DNA of 64,000 bases, taken from positions 186,001 to 250,000 of the forward strand of contig JADKBK010000002.1 of NCBI GenBank assembly GCA_016715075.1, written 5' to 3'. The DNA is from Bacteroidales bacterium. Lineage in GTDB: Bacteria; Bacteroidota; Bacteroidia; Bacteroidales; VadinHA17. A program made the position numbers and the translations under genes. The notes beneath the pieces are model-generated. The model searched no databases, had not been told where the DNA came from, and saw only the letters and a list, made by a program, of their open reading frames with translations. Below are positions 53,236 to 61,882 of the stretch, piece after piece (position 1 is the stretch's first letter; each line of letters opens with the position of its first letter).

Positions 53236-54177
53236 TTATCTGACAAGGGTTATGAGAGTGATCTCGGGCGGACAGTTAAACCTTATTGGTATTCCGCTTA
53301 CTCCGGCACCCCTGGATGTATAGCCTGTCATATTCCCTATTTTCCATGTGCCATGGTTAAACCTCTTGCCTTCAAACTGGTGGCTGATCAGGGGAACTCC
53401 CTCTTTAAGACAGATCTGGCCGCCATGGGTGTGTCCGCATAAGTATAGATCGTATTTGTTCTGTGCAGCCCATTTTGCCATTTCAGGCGTATGAACCATA
53501 GCAATCTTGAAATCATAGCCCCTGGTCTCAAGACTCATCAGAGCCGATTCCGTGTAAAAGTCGAAGGGATCATCGGTCCCTGTAATTAAGATCTTCTGGT
53601 CATCCCTGATGATCTCAACCGATTCATTGACCAGAAGCTCCATTCCCGATTCCTTTTCATACTGCGCCATCAGATAAGTATCATGGTTGCCAAGCACTGC
53701 GAAGACACCATCAGGAGCTTCAAGATAATGGGATAGTACCTTCAGTGGTTTCAGGATGTGGCTGAAACTGCCCGACCTGTCCATTCTGTAATCACCTGTA
53801 AGCAGGCAGATATCAAATTTCACACTTTTTATCTTTTCTGTCAGGAAGGCAGTAAAACCCGGAATACTGTCGATATGAAGATCTGTAAGATGCAGTATCC
53901 TGAAACCGTCAAATGCTTTGGGTAAGCCCGGGTACTTAAGTGTCATTTCCGTGACTTCAATCTTCTTCGCATTGTTATACCCTATTTTGTAAATTCCAAA
54001 TGTCTTCAGGATATAAGATAAGACATGCAATATCTTAAGAAAGAGATCCCAGTGACTTCTGCTCTTTTTACCCTTTCTCCTGAGGATTGAGCCGATATTC
54101 TCCATCACAGAACGATTGGCAGCCCAGATAAGTCTTCTGTCTTTCCTTACTTCAGGTGAATTGAGATACTGGTGCAT
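53236..54177 (-). CDS. Metallophosphoesterase (YaeI-type)
   Basis: 313 residues. The N-terminal ~50 residues (LFLKILHVLSYILKTFGIYKIG) hold one weak hydrophobic segment. Calcineurin-like site: RILHLTDLHID (D, H), LLTGDYRMD (second Asp; GDY rather than GDL), VLGNHD (Asn, His), AMVHTPEMA and LCGHTHGGQ. The order and final GHTHGGQ are typical of the YaeI/UDP-diacylglucosamine hydrolase-like branch, often active on lipids or phosphodiesters. Converges with the UroD gene 22 bases away. Confidence 0.9.
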   Translation of the reverse strand: MHQYLNSPEVRKDRRLIWAANRSVMENIGSILRRKGKKSRSHWDLFLKILHVLSYILKTFGIYKIGYNNAKKIEVTEMTLKYPGLPKAFDGFRILHLTDLHIDSIPGFTAFLTEKIKSVKFDICLLTGDYRMDRSGSFSHILKPLKVLSHYLEAPDGVFAVLGNHDTYLMAQYEKESGMELLVNESVEIIRDDQKILITGTDDPFDFYTESALMSLETRGYDFKIAMVHTPEMAKWAAQNKYDLYLCGHTHGGQICLKEGVPLISHQFEGKRFNHGTWKIGNMTGYTSRGAGVSGIPIRFNCPPEITLITLVR

Positions 54178-54278
54178 ATTATTTCTTTATTTTTGGCTCA
54201 GAGACCAGGGCAATTGAGAAGTTTATATCTGCCTTCATAATATTCACAAAGATAATATGTTATAATGAATGTCAGGAG

Positions 54279-55625
54279 TCATTTGAAAAGATATGGATAA
54301 TGCTTTTTAATCAAAGATTTGTAATCTGCCGGCAGCTGTGACAGGGGAACCGGTTTATCCTGAGGCCTTGTCTGTTTCTGGTTAATCTCACCCATCAGGC
54401 TCCAGCGTCTTGTCATATCTGTTGGTTCTTTGGCAGGAACAGTATAACGGGTAAAATCTATTACCTTTTCGGTTGCAGGCTGATCAATATTACGAAGCAG
54501 GGAAAGACGGAAATCCTTGTTCATGAACCATTTTATTTCCAGGTTTTTATCTGAGCCGCCGATTCCAGAGCCTGTTTGTTCAAAGTGGTAATTAAAGCTG
54601 TTCGATTTATAATATGATCTCCAGATCAGTCCGAATTCACCCTGGGTAATAAATTTTACACCGGGCCAGCGTTTTTTGATTTCGCTGAGCCATTGGGTTA
54701 ATCCTTCAACATCTATTGGCAGGGATACCTCCCAGCAATTGGTTACCCATGCGAAGCCGTTAAGCTTAAATCCCTTATCGTAATGTACCGCCGTTGTAAA
54801 GATCATCTGATCCACGCCGGTTTTAAGTCCGTATTTCATTAGCGTTTCGATGGGTCCGACACCCATTCTGCTGTTGAAACCATCAGCAAAGCCTTCTCTT
54901 CTTGCTGCTAGAAAATCACAGGTCCATCCGTCAAGATTCACGCAGTCGATAAAATCATCCTTGCCCTGAGCGGGTTTGCAGAAATGTTCCTTTGAAGGAT
55001 AATATGGATATGACACAGAGCCATCACCATCCTGATTATCAATTGCATACTGACTCCAGATATTTCCCTGGCATACGTGAATATCCTCATTTTCAGCCAG
55101 ATATTTCAGGTTAGCTGCCGATAAAAAGCCTGCCACAACACTTTTTGGGCGGAAGCCATTGCCTGCAATACCGGAAATCAGAGATAGACCATCGTGAATA
55201 TCCTTGTTTGTCTGTTCCCTTGTATTATAAGCGTTGCCATAATACGCCCCGGGAAGAAATGTTATGTCATCACCATATCTCCTGTGATAACTGACTACAA
55301 GATCGCGGATTTTTCTGTAATCGGAAGCTGTATCATTCAGAGCCAGCCAGCTGAAGGCCCATGTGATTCTTGCCCCGGGGAAGCCAGCTTCAATAGCCTC
55401 ACGGTACCGCATAACTCTTGCAGGAGTATGAAAGCTTCTTTCGTCTTCACCGATATGCTTATCCTTTGTAACCTCTATCTGGTTGACTCTGATCACTGCA
55501 TTGAAGGTGAGGAACCGGTTACCCATCAGCATTGTGCTATCGCCATCAGGTACACCTCCCTTACAGTACGGTTGGACAATAGCTTCCATCAGAATGATCA
55601 GGATCACAGTATTAAATATTTTCAT
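54279..55625 (-). CDS. Secreted DUF3863-like protein
   Basis: 448 residues. Signal peptide MKIFNTVILIILMEAIVQPYC. The body FLTFNAVIRVNQIEVTKDKHIGEDERSFHTPARVMRYREAIEAGFPGARITWAFSWLALND, YYGNAYNTREQTNKDIHDGLSLIS and LDGWTCDFLAARREGFADGFNSRMGVGP resembles the DUF3863/DUF3864 proteins of Bacteroides. The residues suggest a TIM-barrel-like hydrolase. Function unknown. It is the second gene after the TIM-barrel protein at 55671 (45-base gap), probably the same operon, so sugar degradation is likely. Confidence 0.65.
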   Translation of the reverse strand: MKIFNTVILIILMEAIVQPYCKGGVPDGDSTMLMGNRFLTFNAVIRVNQIEVTKDKHIGEDERSFHTPARVMRYREAIEAGFPGARITWAFSWLALNDTASDYRKIRDLVVSYHRRYGDDITFLPGAYYGNAYNTREQTNKDIHDGLSLISGIAGNGFRPKSVVAGFLSAANLKYLAENEDIHVCQGNIWSQYAIDNQDGDGSVSYPYYPSKEHFCKPAQGKDDFIDCVNLDGWTCDFLAARREGFADGFNSRMGVGPIETLMKYGLKTGVDQMIFTTAVHYDKGFKLNGFAWVTNCWEVSLPIDVEGLTQWLSEIKKRWPGVKFITQGEFGLIWRSYYKSNSFNYHFEQTGSGIGGSDKNLEIKWFMNKDFRLSLLRNIDQPATEKVIDFTRYTVPAKEPTDMTRRWSLMGEINQKQTRPQDKPVPLSQLPADYKSLIKKHYPYLFK

Positions 55626-55670
55626 CGGACTTACAGGTTAAATTTTAACTCAAAACTAAATAAACATTAT

Positions 55671-57809
55671 TTAAGATTGCATGGGAATCTGGGCTGTTGC
55701 ATATATTTTAACTCCATCAAGATTAATATTTATTTCGGAGAATCCCTTTTTAACATATCTGATATCTACATTTCTTTTTTCTTCCCTGAGTTCAGGGCTG
55801 ATTACTGATAGTTGGGCAGCAGCGAATTTATTGATATTTATTCTGTAAACCAGCTTATTATTTTCTATTGAAGATTCTATGTCTTTGAGTATCGGAATAC
55901 CGCCGATATCTTTTATCGCAGGATGAGGAACTGCCACAAGAGCAGTATTCATAAAATGAATAACCGGTTCATTGTTGTAGAATCTTATTCTTGCCGCCCA
56001 TCGCTTATCTCCTGATATTTGAGTCAACACGGGATGGAACTTTTCTTTAAGGATTAAATTATCCAGCGGATGAGAAATTGTTGATGAATCAATTAGTACA
56101 AGATTTTTGAAACCAGATTTTAGTAATGGCGTCGACAGAGGAATTGATCTCTTCATGCCTTTTTCATCATGGGTTCCGAATGGCAGTGCCAGCCATATGG
56201 TTCCACCCTGAGTAAGATAGGATTTAATGGCATTGAACTGCTTGTCGGAGACGCATCCGATGCCATCCAGAATAAGGGGTGTTTTTTCTTTACATAGAGC
56301 AGCCTGATCAGCGAGTTCTTCACAACGCACAAAGCAATATCCAATATTATTTTTAACCAGGTCAATTGTCCAGGCAGTAACCCTGTCCCATTGTTCCAGT
56401 CCGTCTTCACTCCGCCAACCGTTTTCCCTGCAGTAGCGGCTGTTAACAAGTCTTACCTCAACCAGATCTGTGCCATCGCGATAGTTGAGGTTACTGTTAT
56501 TTATTTCCCAGTTGTTAAGCGGACCCACAATAGACTCTATTTCCATTGCATCAACAGGATCTTCTTCGAGTCTCTGATTCAGAGTACTGCTCCAGTTTGC
56601 AACGCCCCAGAAGCGACTCAGACTCCATCCGAGATAACCGCCCTTCTCATAGATTGTATAGCTTAATGCCATTGCAGGTGCATTGCCCCTTTTTAATGCA
56701 ATATCTTTCTGATGCATTGCTTCTGCATCCATTCTTACCCAGTCGACACTGTTGACGTTTATGCCGCAATTTTCAAGCATGAAAAAATCAAGCCAGGGTG
56801 ACATTCTTTCAAGATTCAGTGCAATCACATTCAGGCTTATCGGACCGGAAGATGAACAACAGGTCATTAATGGTTTGCCACCTATTACACTTTTAATCAT
56901 TTTTAAATGATCAGCAACAGAATCGGCTTTCATATTAATCCAGTCCCTGAAGAGAGGATTCTCATAATTTCCCCACCCGAACATATTTTTTGAAGTATCT
57001 CCCCAGAAAGTTTTGTCCCCAAACTCAGGTATTTCATTTCCATATTCCCTTTTAAATCTCTCCCTGCAGTGGATGCAATTACAGGTTGTAAGTCCTGCAT
57101 AATCGCACATATCATCAACTTCGATACCATCCATGGGCACCTCTTTCATAAGTCGTCCAAGATAATTCCGGTGCATTTCAAGAAATCCCGGATTATTATG
57201 GCAAAATGCCTCCAGCTGATATTGTGCAGCATATCCTCTGCTGCCATCCCTAAAATCGATTTCACAAAGATCCCTGAAATTGTGTCCGTCATATTGTGCA
57301 TATTCAGCTGCGACGGGGTCGTGAAACAATAAAATATGATGCCGCTGGCCATTGTGGAGCTTTCTGAATTCCTCTTCGCCCCTTGGACGTTCCACGTGAT
57401 TGCAGGAATAGTGATCCATGAATTTTATGTCATATTTATGCAGTTCCTCGCATACATTTGCATAATAACCATGGAGCTGACCGAAATAGTTTGAAAAATC
57501 GAACCGTATATGAAAGCCAAAATTGAGTACGGTATCAATTCCGGCATTGGCGAATGCTTCAGCTCTGTATTTTATTTTGTCGGTAATTTTCTTCTGTGGC
57601 CAGAGGAGATCTTCTATATTGCACCACCAGCTTGCTGTCCGGACGGGTATGAATGCCGGTTTATTCAGGGTGTCATTAATTATTTTTGATTGCGGTTTCT
57701 GTTCCAGAATATTATACCTGGCAAACGGCAGATTACCGGCTATTCCTAATCCGATGGCGTTTATTCCGGATGTTTTTATGAAGTGACGGCGGGAATAAGA
57801 TGGTTTCAT
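55671..57809 (-). CDS. Tat-exported TIM-barrel glycoside-hydrolase-like protein
   Basis: 712 residues. Twin-arginine leader YSRRHFIKTSGINAIGLGIAG. Residues ~60-400 form a GH42/GH-like barrel: AEAFANAGIDTVLNFGFHIRFDFS, DHYSCNHVE, PMDGIEVDDMCDYAGL with an acidic cluster, CNCIHCRERFKREYG (a CxCxxC pair often seen in this kind of hypothetical hydrolase), and DFFMLENCGI. The ~470-600 region is a beta-galactosidase trimerisation-like Rossmann domain (LILDGIGCVSDKQFNAIKSYLTQGGTIWLA), followed by a beta domain. Likely cleaves a polysaccharide unit; the substrate cannot be read. Confidence 0.7.
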   Translation of the reverse strand: MKPSYSRRHFIKTSGINAIGLGIAGNLPFARYNILEQKPQSKIINDTLNKPAFIPVRTASWWCNIEDLLWPQKKITDKIKYRAEAFANAGIDTVLNFGFHIRFDFSNYFGQLHGYYANVCEELHKYDIKFMDHYSCNHVERPRGEEEFRKLHNGQRHHILLFHDPVAAEYAQYDGHNFRDLCEIDFRDGSRGYAAQYQLEAFCHNNPGFLEMHRNYLGRLMKEVPMDGIEVDDMCDYAGLTTCNCIHCRERFKREYGNEIPEFGDKTFWGDTSKNMFGWGNYENPLFRDWINMKADSVADHLKMIKSVIGGKPLMTCCSSSGPISLNVIALNLERMSPWLDFFMLENCGINVNSVDWVRMDAEAMHQKDIALKRGNAPAMALSYTIYEKGGYLGWSLSRFWGVANWSSTLNQRLEEDPVDAMEIESIVGPLNNWEINNSNLNYRDGTDLVEVRLVNSRYCRENGWRSEDGLEQWDRVTAWTIDLVKNNIGYCFVRCEELADQAALCKEKTPLILDGIGCVSDKQFNAIKSYLTQGGTIWLALPFGTHDEKGMKRSIPLSTPLLKSGFKNLVLIDSSTISHPLDNLILKEKFHPVLTQISGDKRWAARIRFYNNEPVIHFMNTALVAVPHPAIKDIGGIPILKDIESSIENNKLVYRININKFAAAQLSVISPELREEKRNVDIRYVKKGFSEININLDGVKIYATAQIPMQS

Positions 57810-57955
57810 GATATACTTTTAAAATTAAGGATGAAAGTCTGCAAAAGCATGCAATATAGGTCTCAAAGGATTTTTCTGATGATCATTGATGAGGATAAAA
57901 TTGAATTAAACCATTTATGAAAATAGTCAAACGCATTAAATATTACAAATTTTAT

Positions 57956-57963
57956 TATTTTTG
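57956..57963 (+). promoter_or_regulatory. -7 promoter box for tRNA-Cys
   Basis: TATTTTTG, exact TAnnTTTG, 22 bases before the tRNA 5' end. No good -33 box. Confidence 0.5.
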
Positions 57964-57985
57964 CCTCAATCATCACGGTCGTTAT

Positions 57986-58056
57986 GGTCGGTTAACCGAG
58001 TGGCTAGGTAGCGGTCTGCAAAACCGTTTACGGCGGTTCGAATCCGCCACCGACCT
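57986..58056 (+). tRNA. tRNA-Cys (GCA)
   Basis: Acceptor GGTCGGT / ACCGACC with discriminator T (typical of tRNA-Cys), anticodon arm CGGT-CTGCAAA-ACCG (anticodon GCA), T-arm GGCGG-TTCGAAT-CCGCC. CCA not encoded. A terminator hairpin follows 4 bases later. The tRNA is flanked downstream by palindromes and a tandem repeat, typical of recombination-prone tRNA 3' flanks. Confidence 0.95.
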
Positions 58057-58060
58057 CAAC

Positions 58061-58094
58061 AAATCCCGTGGCACGAAGTGCCCGGGATTTTTTG
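58061..58094 (+). terminator. tRNA-Cys terminator
   Basis: AAATCCCG (58061-58068) / CGGGATTT (58083-58090) with inner GGCAC/GTGCC, then T-run. Confidence 0.85.
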
Positions 58095-58142
58095 TTTTAA
58101 GCCTTCACGCGGCTCGCCGCAGTGAAGGCTTAAAACAAAAAA
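58088..58142. repeat. Long near-perfect palindrome
   Basis: TTTTTTGTTTTAAGCCTTCAC + GCGGC TC GCCGC + A + GTGAAGGCTTAAAACAAAAAA: 26 paired bases per arm with one unpaired A. Its right half is the start of the tandem repeat. Confidence 0.8.
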
Positions 58143-58345
58143 GACCGTTATCCGCGCAGCAGGATATGGATTGTTGAAGGGTCACCCCGACCGGATCACC
58201 GGAGGTAATCCGCCAAATAGTAGTTTTTGTCATCTGCGACGGCTCGCCGCAGTGAAGGATTAAAACAAAAAAGACCGTTATCCGCGCAGCGGATAAGGGA
58301 TTTGTTGAAGGGTCACCCCCGACCGGATCACCGCAGGTAATCCGC
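58110..58345. repeat. Tandem ~105-bp direct repeat after tRNA-Cys
   Basis: Two units, 58110-58213 and 58240-58345, each running CGGCTCGCCGCAGTGAAGG ... AAAACAAAAAAGACCGTTAT ... GTTGAAGGGTCACCCC ... GACCGGATCACCG ... GTAATCCGC, with a few substitutions, separated by 26 bases. The period is 130. Not coding. Confidence 0.85.
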
Positions 58346-58483
58346 GTACTGATTCAAATCAGATAATAAGGCCATCTCCAAAGTCTTAATTAGACTGATG
58401 GTTTCCTTCTATCTCTCTTAACTCTCGATAGGTCCTGATAGCTGACGGATTTAGTATCGGTACTGTTGAAAAGGTCAAGATCC

Positions 58484-58605
58484 ATTAACCGCAAAGTTCT
58501 CAAAGGTTCTGCGCAAAGTTCGCAAAGAACCTATTATCTAAACATTTACTTTGCGTGCTTTGCACGCCCATATATTGGGACCTTAGCGTCCTTCGAGGTT
58601 AAAAG
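58484..58605. repeat. CGCAAAG-type palindromic repeat
   Basis: AACCGCAAAGTTCTCAAAGG, GCGCAAAGTTCGCAAAG, then the reverse-sense arm TTTGCGTGCTTTGCACG and CGAGGTTAA. The clearest full copy of the family, with both arms. Confidence 0.7.
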
Positions 58606-58847
58606 ACTTTTTAAACAGCCTCAGATTACAGAGTAATTCTGGAGGTCACCGGGACCTCTTGAGAAAGACCCTTCATAAACCCGGTAGTCCTGCTGCTGTG
58701 GCATTTCTGTTTAATATCAATTTAAATATCATAAATCGATCAGGTATAAAACATTATTACCTGAATACTCCCTGTTATTATTACCTACTGTGTGAATAAT
58801 ACAATTTTTTTTCAAAATTGTGTAATACCTGACTTCTCATTACCCTA

Positions 58848-58855
58848 TAGATTTG
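58848..58855 (+). promoter_or_regulatory. -7 promoter box upstream of the repeat lipoprotein unit
   Basis: TAGATTTG fits TAnnTTTG, 44 bases before the ORF at 58899. No clear -33 box. Confidence 0.4.
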
Positions 58856-58898
58856 CATCCAATGATTTTTAAGGAATTCCTGTTTAATTTTTTTTGGC

Positions 58899-59228
58899 AT
58901 GACGGGTATCGGTATAAAAACTAAACTGCTTCAAATCAAGTCCAATCTGACAAGATTCGCTTCCAGATTAACCGGGAACAACGATGATTCTGAAGGTATT
59001 GGGCGGAAGACATTTCTTAAAACTTTAAAATATCATAATAACTATGATGAAGAGTCCAATTATGAAGTATGGTCATCCACTGTCAGGAAAAACAATTTAA
59101 TTAATAATTACCGGCAAAGCTTCGAAAAGGTCCGGGATTGTGATCAGTTAACAACATCAATTCCGTTTAATCAATCAAAATCAATTGGCCGTGATAATAC
59201 GGCTTCAGCATATTCAAATTCTAATTAA
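58899..59228 (+). CDS. Small hypothetical protein upstream of the repeat lipoprotein
   Basis: 109 residues, basic N-terminus (MTGIGIKTKLLQIKSNLTRF), then polar Asn/Ser-rich sequence (YHNNYDEESNYEVWSSTVRKNNLINNYRQSF). No signal peptide, membrane segment or recognised domain. Starts after a -7 box and ends 33 bases before the lipoprotein gene, so it may be co-transcribed. Could be a genuine small gene or a chance frame. Confidence 0.35.
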   Translation: MTGIGIKTKLLQIKSNLTRFASRLTGNNDDSEGIGRKTFLKTLKYHNNYDEESNYEVWSSTVRKNNLINNYRQSFEKVRDCDQLTTSIPFNQSKSIGRDNTASAYSNSN

Positions 59229-59261
59229 TTTTTTTAATCACCAGTAATAAATTTTAATAAA

Positions 59262-60239
59262 ATGAAAAACTTTATAAAAACATCAGTCGTGATTTTCCTT
59301 TTTCTGGGATCAATCATAATGTTGAATTCATGCGATAAAGCAAAAGATTCTACACCGCCTACTCTTACAACGGCTGTTATTTCAGGAATTACCCAGACAA
59401 CTGCAGTATCAGGGGGTAATGTAACTGATGATAATGGCAGTGATATAACTGTCAGGGGTGTTTGCTGGAGTACAACTGCTAATCCTACAACAGCAGACAG
59501 TAAAACAATGGATGGTACAGGAAAAGGTACTTTCGTAAGTAACCTCTCCGGTTTGACAGCCGGTACAATGTATTATGTCAGAGCCTATGCAACAAACAAG
59601 GCCGGGACTGCATATGGTAACGAAGTATCCTTTACTGCAAATTCAGTGGCACTCGCTTCTCTTACTTCAGTAGCTGTTACATTAATAACCAATACAACAT
59701 CTGTTTCGGGTGGTGTAATAACTGATGATAATGGCAGCGACATAACAGCACGTGGTGTTTGTTGGGGAATTGTTGCCAATCCTTCAATAACGGATTCACA
59801 TACAACCGATGGAACAGGAACAGGAACCTTTGCCAGTAACCTCACCGGACTTACAGCCGGCACAGTTTATTATGTAAAGGCATATGCAACAAACAGCACC
59901 GGAACAGCTTATGGTAATGAATTGACATTTACCACAACTACCGGAACTCTGGCAAGTCTTACAACGGCTGCAGTTACTGCTATTGCAGCTACCACTGCAA
60001 CTTCCGGCGGAGATATCACCGATGATAATGGAAGTGACATAACCGCCAAAGGTGTATGCTGGAGCCTGACTGCAAATCCGACTATTGCTGATGCTCATAC
60101 CTCTGATGGAACCGGAACCGGTGTTTTCGTAAGTAACCTTACCGGACTGACAGGAGCTACAATGTATTATGTTAAGGCTTATTCAACAAATGGCGCGGGT
60201 ACATCTTATGGTAATGAGGTTACCTTTACAACGCTTTAA
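59262..60239 (+). CDS. Lipoprotein of three tandem fibronectin-like repeats
   Basis: 325 residues. Leader SVVIFLFLGSIIMLNSC (lipobox). Three ~95-residue FN3-like repeats (~32-125, ~127-225, ~227-325), each with SGG.(V/I)TDDNGSDIT.(R/K)GVCW, A.PT..DS.T.DGTG.GTFVSNL.GLT..T.YYV(R/K)AY(A/S)TN and G(T/A)(A/S)YGNE. The repeat units are similar enough at DNA level (~285-base period) to recombine. Same module as in the proteins at 4070 and 13839. Probably a surface stalk or adhesin. Confidence 0.85.
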   Translation: MKNFIKTSVVIFLFLGSIIMLNSCDKAKDSTPPTLTTAVISGITQTTAVSGGNVTDDNGSDITVRGVCWSTTANPTTADSKTMDGTGKGTFVSNLSGLTAGTMYYVRAYATNKAGTAYGNEVSFTANSVALASLTSVAVTLITNTTSVSGGVITDDNGSDITARGVCWGIVANPSITDSHTTDGTGTGTFASNLTGLTAGTVYYVKAYATNSTGTAYGNELTFTTTTGTLASLTTAAVTAIAATTATSGGDITDDNGSDITAKGVCWSLTANPTIADAHTSDGTGTGVFVSNLTGLTGATMYYVKAYSTNGAGTSYGNEVTFTTL

Positions 60240-60317
60240 GTTTACCGAACAAATTCAGTGTGCTTTCCGGAAACGGGATTCAGGCTGACAATAACAGGTC
60301 TTAAAGAGACTTCAATA

Positions 60318-60349
60318 AATCCCCGGTATCAATCGCCGGGGATTTTTTG
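60318..60349 (+). terminator. Terminator of the repeat lipoprotein gene
   Basis: AATCCCCGG (60318-60326) / CCGGGGATT (60336-60344) followed by a T-run, 79 bases after the stop. Confidence 0.85.
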
Positions 60350-60537
60350 TTTTCAGTTCATTATTCCAATGCTTAAGGTGCTTTGCGGTTAAAAAGACTT
60401 TTTCTACAACCCGGGTCAAAGAGGACTTTTTAGACGGTCTCTTGATTTTTTAACCTGATACTTCTTTTTTGTTTATTGGATACAGAAAGTTATTTGTACT
60501 TTAACAGAAGGCAATAAATTCAATAAATCAAAGGAGT

Positions 60538-61881
60538 ATGAAAGCATCCCGGAAATACTATGTTCTGATTATTAGTACAATTGCCGCTCTTGGAGGATTA
60601 CTCTATGGTTTCGATACAGCAGTAATTTCAGGGACTATTCCGTTTATCAGACCCTATTTTGATCTTAATGATATTGGCCTTGGATGGGCTGTCAGCAGTT
60701 TGCTCGGGGGATGTATTTTAGGTGTTGTTTTAGCCGGAAAATCAAGCGATCTGTTTGGCAGGAAAAAGAGTCTGATGAGTGCCGCAGTTCTGTTTGTATT
60801 ATCAGCAGTTGGCTCAGGATTGGCACATAACTTTTCTGTTTTCATCTGTTTTAGAATTCTCGGAGGTTTTGGTGTTGGAATTGCTTCAATGTTATCCCCC
60901 ATGTATATTTCCGAAATTGCACCTGCAGCCCGAAGGGGCCGCCTGGTCTCCATAAACCAGCTTGCAGTTGTAATCGGGATACTTCTTGCGTTCATTTCAA
61001 ATGCTTTATTAGTTGACAGCGGTGAAAATAACTGGCGTTGGATGCTGGCAGTTATGGGATTACCCGGACTGCTGTTTTTTGCAAGCCTGTTCTTTGCCCC
61101 TGAGAGTCCGCGCTGGCTTGTTCAAAATGGTTTTTCAGATAAAGCCAAAAGAATACTTGAAAATGTCAATGGTTCGGAAATTGCCATGGAAGAATTTAAT
61201 GCAATTGAGGAGTCTATTAATACAGCACAGTACATGGGAACGTATCGTGAAGTTTTTTCAAAGCCCATACGTCCGATTCTAATAATAGGCATTTTTCTTG
61301 CAGTTTTTAGTCAGATCACGGGTATAAATTCGATTATGTATTACGCTCCCGTTATTTTTCAAAGCATTGGAAATGCAGCCAGCAGCGCCGTCCTGCAAAC
61401 TGTTCTGATAGGCGGATGCAATCTTGTTTTTACTCTGCTGGCAATAATCTTAATTGATAAAGTCGGGCGAAAACCTCTTTTAATCGCGGGGACTATCGGA
61501 ATGATGATTTCTTTGATTTTCCTGGCATTGGCTTTTTTTCTGAAAAAGTATGACGGATATCTTATCCTTTTTTTCATTCTCACTTATTGTGCATCATTTG
61601 CTGGTTCTATGGGATGTGTGGGTATGGCAATCATTTCCGAAATCTTTCCGAACAGATTGAGAAGCAAGTCAATGTCAATTGCGGTTGTTTCAGTGTGGCT
61701 GGCAAATTTTATTCTTATTCTTGTTTTCCCGGTTATGCTGAACAGGCTCGGCGGCGCTTTTGCATTCCTTATTTTTGCATTAATGTGCCTGTTGCTCTTA
61801 TTATTTACCATTTTCAGGATTCCCGAAACGAAGGGTAAAAGTCTTGAAGAGCTTGAAAAGATACTTGTAAAGAGGGAATAG
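60538..61881 (+). CDS. MFS sugar porter (XylE/GalP-like sugar:H+ symporter)
   Basis: 447 residues with 12 transmembrane helices. Sugar-porter signatures: LYGFDTAVISGTIPFI, GRKKSL after helix 2, ILGGFGVGIASMLSPMYISEIAPAARRGRLVSINQL, PESPRWLVQNG, QITGINSIMYYAPVIFQSIG, DKVGRKPLL and the final IPETKGKSLEELEKIL. Imports a hexose or pentose with a proton. Good AAGGAG Shine-Dalgarno just upstream (around 60531). Ends one base from the convergent UroD-like gene. Confidence 0.93.
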   Translation: MKASRKYYVLIISTIAALGGLLYGFDTAVISGTIPFIRPYFDLNDIGLGWAVSSLLGGCILGVVLAGKSSDLFGRKKSLMSAAVLFVLSAVGSGLAHNFSVFICFRILGGFGVGIASMLSPMYISEIAPAARRGRLVSINQLAVVIGILLAFISNALLVDSGENNWRWMLAVMGLPGLLFFASLFFAPESPRWLVQNGFSDKAKRILENVNGSEIAMEEFNAIEESINTAQYMGTYREVFSKPIRPILIIGIFLAVFSQITGINSIMYYAPVIFQSIGNAASSAVLQTVLIGGCNLVFTLLAIILIDKVGRKPLLIAGTIGMMISLIFLALAFFLKKYDGYLILFFILTYCASFAGSMGCVGMAIISEIFPNRLRSKSMSIAVVSVWLANFILILVFPVMLNRLGGAFAFLIFALMCLLLLLFTIFRIPETKGKSLEELEKILVKRE

Positions 61882-61882
61882 C

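Noticed and set aside
54279..57809. Complete polysaccharide-utilisation locus
   Set aside because: No SusC/SusD pair is present anywhere in the window.
57917..58177. 86-aa ORF across tRNA-Cys
   Set aside because: It covers the tRNA, its terminator and the palindrome; not a protein gene.
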